Of a DNA stretch of 14,079 nt, positions 9,001 through 14,079 are shown in pieces. Made by a program: the position numbers and the translations under genes. The stretch is from Stephanodiscus triporus (taxonomy: Eukaryota > Bacillariophyta > Thalassiosirophyceae > Thalassiosirales > Thalassiosiraceae). The notes under the pieces are model-generated. The model worked only from the letters and a program-made list of their open reading frames with translations. It made no database searches and had not been told where the DNA came from. Every line of letters starts with the position of its first letter. Position 1 is the stretch's first letter. Where the stretch lies: positions 1 to 14,079 of the forward strand of contig JALLAZ010000651.1 of assembly GCA_036939755.1 (NCBI GenBank), read 5' to 3'.

Positions 9001-12000
9001 GCACCTCAAAATCACTAGTTCTGTCTGTGCTCGTTCAAAAATTGGAGTTTAATGTTGTGCTGCGCAACATCTATTATGCTCTCGAAACAGTTCATTATCA
9101 TGCGGAGAGTGTCATTAACGCCTTTTCCTCATCTGGTAACGTTGACCGATGCGTCCCAGCTGTAGCAGAGTCAGCCACAGATATTGCTGAAGAAATTGCT
9201 GCAACCTCAATAATTTGCATTCATGTCCCTGGTGTCGAAATTCTTGCATGGGATGATCAAACGCATGCTCCTGGTCAACGGAAACACAATCTTCTCTGTC
9301 GAGTAAAGGCAGGCCAGTTTGAGTTTGGGATGGAATGCAAGAACACGCAATCACACGTAGAAGAAGCAACTGTGTACAAGTGCTTTTTCAAGTCTCTATT
9401 GGTGGAAATCTGCTCTCGTCTTGACGAACACACCTTCAAAATGGTAGAAATCCTCTCCTTCGGACGTACAACATCCAGCTCGAATATAGTGGAAAAGGCG
9501 TGCTTCTACTTCCTCAATGATGTTACCGGGACATTGAAGAGAGGTTTTATCTTGCGTGCCGAATATGAATCAGCTGAGAGTATTTCATCAGCATTGGCGT
9601 TAGAAATCGCCTGTCCATTGTTTGTTGATCTGAACATCAATGCAATTGAGTGCTTTTTGAATCTTATGCCTCAATGTCTTCTATCATCGGTCTTTGTTGG
9701 TTCTAGCAGTCATATTGGCAAAACCTTGTTAGGGAGTGCATTGATGTTGATTGGATTGAAAGTCTCAGAGATTTTAAGGTCGAATCGATCGGACCCAAGA
9801 GAATCGGAAATCAGTGATGGCATGGGCAACTCATTTTTCCGTCTCTCAATTCATCAGCTGATTGTCCTAGTTCCTTCAAATAATGAATCGTCATTTGTGT
9901 TGTCTTTAAGTGACGTCGAAGTTGCTGCTGGAAAGGCGAAAGATATAGCGAGTCATCCTTGTGTCGCCAACAAGAACTGTGGCAGCGGCAACCGGACTTG
10001 GCTGGGAGAGTTTTACTTGTTGGGCGAAGAGAAGACAAGATCGCATGCTGGCACGTTTTACCTATTAAGATCGTCATACGGAGTACTTCGTGTTGCTAGC
10101 AACGAAATTATCGTTCCTGCATCAAGCATTAATTGGTCCTCGCCGGTGGGATTAGGCGGGTATTCAAACGCTCCTCCATTTGATATATTTGCCATGAAAG
10201 ATTTGATTCTGTCTTTTATGCATCTGGGGATGCCATTTTCGTCTCTTTACTTCAAGCTCTACAAGTTATCCCCGAATTCTGCGGAGTCGGCACAGGACTT
10301 CTCTTTGGCTTCTTCACAACTTCATGACTCCATTGGAAGCTATCATTGTAAAATACACGACGTCATTGGCCAGTTGACTGCTGAGGTCGACAGATTGCGA
10401 TGCAAGGTATTTTCGAAAGAAAATGAACGTGTTGGTGCATTAGCGATGGGTAAGTTTTGACGTTGGTTTATTTTGGTGCATATTCGCACCATCACACTTA
10501 GTGATTATTCTCTGATTACTTGGTATGCAGCTTCTTCCGACGCGTCAGGATGGGTTAGGGTTGGAGAAGAAATGAATTTTTCACATCGCCTCTTTTCATC
10601 CGCAACCTTTTGGAGGTACTGGTGTGTTCTTGATAACAACCTCATCATTTTGTACGAGACGCCTGGGGCAGTGCCATCCTTCGTCATACCCTTGCGTGCT
10701 TCTTCGCAGCTACGTAGCATAGCAATGTCGTCATCTTCCAGTAAAATTGGAAGTTCCATCGTGGGTGAACATGTCCGACTGAAAGGGTTTGCACTGTTTG
10801 ATTCAGAAGTGGGCTCAGGTCTGTTCTTTGTCGCGACTGACATATCTGGTTATCACATGTGGGTGAGAGCAATTTCCGCGGCGCTGAAGAAGGTAAAATC
10901 GAATGTATCAGAAAATATTGGTGGTGTCAATCAGGATAACGGCGAATTGCCGACAGAGTCAGATCAGTATGTCGATTCATTCCAAACCTATGATGGTACT
11001 GCATTTATGTCACCGCAAGGTGAAGACATTCCAATGAAGGAGTTATCAGAGCCTACTAATGATGGTGCATTGGAGCGGCTTACATTATTGGATTCTGATT
11101 CCGAGAATTTAGAAATGGAGGAGATCTCATTAGGTTGCGACGAAACGGGGCCGAAAGATTTCCCTGCATTCAACGAAAATGCTTCATCCGCGGAAATGCC
11201 TTTCAATCGCCCCCCATCGTCTGCACCAAATTTACCTATACAAGAGCCTCTGCCGATTCGTGAACGACTTGCCCTAGCGAAGGGAAAGTCGAAAACAACC
11301 TTCGGATCAGCTCTCAAAACTGCAAAAGGTGGTATTATCGCAGTAAGTGAGGTAGGCCGTCATGGTGTTAAACAGGCTGTGTTGAAGCAGGGTTCACGCG
11401 AAGATGAACCGACAAAAAGATCGCTTGCTGTTGGTCAGACTATGTCGAGGCTGAAAATTAATGCGAATACAAAAATGACAGCCGCACTGTCGTCTATGCA
11501 AGATCAGATGAGCGCAACGACTGGAAGTTTGCCAGAAGAGAAGAGTGTTTTGGGGCCGAAAATATCCCTACTGAAAACTCTCGTTGCATCAACTCCCCCA
11601 TCAACGCGAGTCCAACTTCCAAAAGATTCAAATGATGATGATCATCCTGAGCCTTCTGGCCTGTCTTCAAAAGCATCCGATGAGATATCTGGAAATCTGT
11701 CACAAGATATACGAAAGAAACTATTCAACCTCGATCAATCAATGTCCAATACCATGAGACGGTTGAAAATTGATGAGAAGGTGAATCAGCTCAGCGCTGC
11801 TGTAAAAAGTGGCGTCATGAATGACCCAGTGATGAGGCAAATAGGTAGTGTGAATCGATCACAGTCACGAAATAGTGAACACTCAAGACAGCGACTTGGT
11901 ATTGGAGATGAAAGAAAATCCATGAAACCCATCAAGTTTGATGCGAGAGAAACATTCTCTGCTTCATCTGATCTTCCATTGAAGATAAAGTCGCCTATCA

Positions 12001-13223
12001 CATATGGTGAAACCTTGCTAGTGGATGACTCTCTCTCTGAGAAAGTTCAATCTCTAAGAAAAATAGAAGGCAGCTGGGTTGTAACTGTGGATTCAATCAA
12101 CCTAGTCGAAGATAAACCAATGATACTGGATCCCACCAACCATGTTGAGTATGGTGAACGCGTGCCCTGTAGTGTAAACCCAGAGAAGCAGCCCTCATTT
12201 GATAGTCAAGACCCATGTAGATGGAAATATAGAATTGTAGCCACTGAGATTAGTGGGGGGTTTAGTGTTGGAGTACAAGCATCAGTCGAAAGGACCATAT
12301 CGGAGGTGCTGACTTTTCATACACGTGTTTCTGAGACGATTGCAAATCACTTGCCTACTACGGCAGAATTCAATTCTCAGCGAGTACTGATGCCTGATTG
12401 CGTCGACAGTTCCATTTTACAGAAGTTGTCACCAATGGACGGATTGCGAATTTCCGGGCAGTTACTTGAGACATTCTTGGACGTGAACAGTTCTCCTTCG
12501 GACGGCGTCTTTGTGAGGGACAAATATTGTAAGTTTTATTCATTCCATGTTCGGCTTCTTCACTGTTCCCTAATATTTTACCGTTCTTTCTTGCTGCAAG
12601 GTAAATTGGTGAAGTTCTTCTTTTCCACACTTCTTGGATGCCACATTCCAGAGGAAGCCGTATCAGCAACCAAAGTCTTTCTTGGTATAGGTGACTTGTT
12701 ATCTGAGTCCGACAGTTACGCATCAACAATTGAAACGCACTCATTAAGTGAAGCATATAATCGTGTATCGATTGCTGAGGCGCAGCCGATGTCTCGGACA
12801 AATCAGGTAGAATTCGATACTGAATCTGACCAAGCATATTCATCCCTGATAAATGTCGTCATGGAAGGTTACACTGCAGCTGCGAGGGAAAGAGATAAAG
12901 CTCTTGCAAATCTCGCTACCACGTCCATCATAAATGACAATAGCATCATGAATGAGTACTTCAATAGTTCCCATTCAATGTCACGTATGATAAATAAGAA
13001 GGACTTAAATCGGAACAGTACTGATGAAGAGATGCTCAATTTATGCAGGCAACTTGGTAATGAAATCGAATCAAGGACATTGGCTGAAATTGAGATAAAT
13101 CGACTCAATGACCGTTTGGAGTTTGAGCGAAAGATAGCACACGCCAAAGAGAGAGAATTGAGGGCTGAGTTAGCAAAATACAAGAATGCAACCCAACATC
13201 AATCTAATGCAGAAAGATGCTAA
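6055..13223 (+). CDS. Chorein-N/RBG lipid-bridge protein (BLTP3-like) with PH, PX-like and coiled-coil tail
   Basis: Four exons (6055-8181, 8259-10449, 10531-12528, 12601-13223) join to 2313 codons ending in TAA. Residues 1-50 (MENFVFNLFREQLSRIIVDF...) resemble the chorein N-terminus that starts VPS13/ATG2-type bridges, which move phospholipid in bulk between membranes at contact sites. Blocks near 77-120, 158-185, 248-260 and 300-370 follow the spacing of the BLTP3 (UHRF1BP1/SHIP164) group. A short coiled coil lies near 1400-1438. A PH domain follows (about 1446-1557, from GWVRV to the closing Trp in MWVRAI), then a basic linker with two RLKI motifs (about 1744 and 1848), a PX-like domain (about 1955-2120) and a coiled coil (about 2245-2305). 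Known BLTP3 proteins are near 1450 residues, so the tail is an addition. Exon 1 is GC-rich and full of Gly/Ser/Thr/Gln tracts. The start at 6055 is the ATG directly opening the chorein motif. Chorein assignment is firm; the BLTP3 subgroup and PX call are moderate. Confidence 0.85.
6754..6780 (+). repeat. GGC trinucleotide tract encoding polyglycine
   Basis: Nine in-phase GGC-type codons give a Gly run followed by three His codons, near residues 234-245 of the large protein, between two blocks of its chorein/RBG part. It is read as a length-variable low-complexity loop. Confidence 0.85.
6883..6906 (+). repeat. (TCG)8 trinucleotide tract encoding polyserine
   Basis: Eight perfect TCG codons in the gene's frame, followed by Thr/Lys-rich ACG/ACC codons. 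A second TCG/TCA serine run lies at about 7067-7090. The same DNA reads as Asp or Arg runs on the opposite strand, which creates long but meaningless antisense frames. Confidence 0.9.
8182..8258 (+). other. Intron 1 (77 nt, GT-AG, phase 0)
   Basis: The donor is GAG|GTAAGA and the acceptor CCCGGCAG|ACT. Removing it joins ...FIDE to TLSRWSKTNVQHEA... in an open frame of 730 more codons. An alternative acceptor TTAG at 8226-8227 gives a 46-nt intron and looks better by pyrimidine content, but then runs 16 codons into TAA at 8276-8278. The 77-nt choice fits the lengths of the other two introns and needs no sequence error. Confidence 0.7.
10450..10530 (+). other. Intron 2 (81 nt, GT-AG, phase 1)
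   Basis: The donor is ATGG|GTAAGT and the acceptor TGGTATGCAG|CTTC. The length is a multiple of three, but it contains an in-frame TGA at 10458-10460, so retention would end the protein at the domain boundary. Splicing joins the coiled-coil end of the lipid-bridge part to the start of the PH domain. No ATG in the right frame precedes the PH domain, which argues against a separate downstream gene. Confidence 0.85.
12529..12600 (+). other. Intron 3 (72 nt, GT-AG, phase 1)
   Basis: The donor is TATT|GTAAGT and the acceptor TTGCTGCAAG|GTA, after a long T-rich tract. The intron is a multiple of three and has no in-frame stop, so the genome reads straight through it and a gene finder could miss it. 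Retention would insert 24 residues rich in Phe/Leu/Ser (starting KFYSFHVRLL) into the end of the PX-like domain. Splicing gives the smoother VRDKYCKLVKFF. Confidence 0.75.
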
Positions 13224-13338
13224 ACAAAAACAACACCTTTTGACATACTATGTTGTTTATATTAGTGTGTGTTATCTCGCTCATTCCGGTTTTACCTACA
13301 AGGGTTTTCAAATAATCCTATTTGTAAGCCATCTTGTC

Positions 13339-13512
13339 GGGTCAAGCAAATTCACCCCAATGTGTCCAGTTGTCAACTATGTGCTCTAACTTGTTGGGTC
13401 AACATACTCATCATTACGGGTCTGACTAGGCCATAAATGCATTCTAACTGGTTGGGTCATTCTGAAAGTCCTATGTATGAATTCACATTACACAGCAAAT
13501 TTATACATTTTA
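13339..13512 (+). repeat. Degenerate 57-nt tandem repeat, three units
   Basis: The motif GGGTCA preceded by CTTGTC, CTTGTT or CTGGTT appears at 13339-13344, 13396-13401 and 13454-13459, spacing 57 and 58 nt. The second and third also share TCTAACT before it. The rest of each unit is poorly conserved, so this is either an old satellite fragment or a clustered binding motif. Confidence 0.4.
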
Positions 13513-13534
13513 TTTCTCATTAAGAGATCATAGA

Positions 13535-13813
13535 TCACAAAGAATGCTCACAACAGGCAACATCTGTTACCTGCTGCTCAGCCCTGTTATTGTCATTGTT
13601 GTTATTGTCCACCCTGGGGAGAGAGATGGACCCTTGTAACTGCTGGTAGCTGGTTGCTGCAGTAGGCATAGTAATGAAACAGACTTTGGGTGGATGAGTA
13701 AATGGGTGAAACTTCAAATATTCAACACCATCGACCCCCAAGGAGACAACAACAACAACAACAACAACAACAAGGAAAAGAACCCCTGTATCATGGTTGG
13801 AGGAGGAGAGCTG
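13535..13813 (-). CDS. Possible 3' terminal exon of a convergent gene, partial
   Basis: The minus strand is open from 13813 down to TGA at 13537-13535. After a Val run from the trinucleotide tract it reads SLGVDGVEYLKFHPFTHPPK and continues through a mixed, protein-like stretch to an Asn/Asp-rich region and a tail ending CEHSL. An AATAAA on the minus strand (13514-13509) falls 20 nt after the stop, as expected of a real 3' end. There is no clear start codon; ttaacag just upstream (13819-13813) could be a splice acceptor. I do not recognise the protein. The opposite strand is also open (13694-13882) but less protein-like. This is a weak call. Confidence 0.25.
   Translation of the reverse strand, partial: QLSSSNHDTGVLFLVVVVVVVVVSLGVDGVEYLKFHPFTHPPKVCFITMPTAATSYQQLQGSISLPRVDNNNNDNNRAEQQVTDVACCEHSL
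13746..13773 (+). repeat. ACA/CAA trinucleotide microsatellite
   Basis: About nine perfect ACA units. It reads as Asn or Gln runs on the plus strand and Val or Leu runs on the minus strand, so it inflates open frames on both strands at this place. Confidence 0.9.
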
Positions 13814-14079
13814 TTAAGACTGAGAGCTCAAGGGGAAATCCACCAGAGCAATGCCAAACCTAAGAACTATCGTTGCAGTTGATGTAGAGGTTGTTTTATA
13901 TTTATGAGTGTCTAGGGATAGTAGTTTGTGTTTTCCCATCTCGCATCGTGGGCAAATTTATCGCTAATGTTGTTGGATGTATTGGGAACGGCCGGTCTGT
14001 AGTTATGGCTTCTCATTTCCCTTCTGGAATACTATTTGCTATTAGTATTTCCTGTGACTAAGTGACTTTAAGGAGTATG

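Larger units (their letters stand above)
13224..14079. other. 3' flank of the BLTP3-like gene
   Basis: No clear AATAAA lies shortly after the TAA at 13221-13223. The stretch contains three spaced copies of a GTYGGGTCA motif, an ACA/CAA trinucleotide tract, a possible minus-strand terminal exon (13535-13813) and, from about 13880 on, A/T-rich DNA in which I see nothing. Confidence 0.5.

Noticed and set aside
10473..13223. PH-PX part as a separate gene starting near 10473
   Set aside because: No ATG is available in frame before the PH domain; the open frame begins inside a sequence with good GTAAGT and TGCAG splice signals, and splicing joins it in frame to the upstream exon.
13728..13806. Signal-peptide-like minus-strand frame (MIQGFFSLLLLL...)
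   Set aside because: The Leu run is the trinucleotide microsatellite read in another frame and a stop follows after 26 codons.
1..14079. CRISPR arrays, tRNA or rRNA genes
   Set aside because: No regularly spaced identical repeats and no segment I could fold or recognise as a tRNA or rRNA; the window is eukaryotic. A tRNA scan with software was not possible here.

Overview
This is a nuclear window from a eukaryote. One large gene is interrupted by three short GT-AG introns (72-81 nt, all with GTAAG donors). The flanks are AT-rich with abundant microsatellites, and a decayed DNA transposon lies next to the gene. Compact introns together with this style of transposase suggest a microalga, most likely a stramenopile such as a diatom. 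That placement is inference from style, not from a marker gene.

Layout. Positions 1-1958 show no convincing gene, only simple repeats, including a (GT)27 tract and small hairpins. Positions 1959-5943 are bounded by a perfect 22-nt inverted repeat and look like an old cut-and-paste transposon of about 4 kb. Inside is a transposase pseudogene of the DDE_1 (pogo/jerky-like) kind. It has AT-hooks at the N-terminus, a helix-turn-helix region and a recognisable D-D-D triad, but is broken by a stop codon and several frameshifts. The right arm of the element (5230-5943) holds a strongly G-rich tract and a 16-nt tandem duplication of part of the inverted repeat.

Positions 6055-13223 (+) carry a four-exon gene for a protein of about 2312 residues. 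Its first 1440 residues look like a chorein-N/RBG bridge-like lipid-transfer protein, closest in layout to the BLTP3 (UHRF1BP1/SHIP164) group. Its last 870 residues add a PH domain, a basic linker with a repeated RLKI motif, a PX-like domain and a terminal coiled coil. Intron 2 sits exactly at the junction of the two halves, which suggests a fusion. The first 1.5 kb of the gene is very GC-rich and full of Gly/Ser/Thr/Gln tracts, while the rest has ordinary composition. Positions 13224-14079 are the 3' flank, with a degenerate 57-nt repeat and a possible 3' terminal exon of a convergent minus-strand gene.

The most interesting points are the lipid-bridge plus PH-PX fusion, the transposon edge only about 110 nt before its start codon, the ambiguous 3' splice site of intron 1, and the intragenic composition switch.
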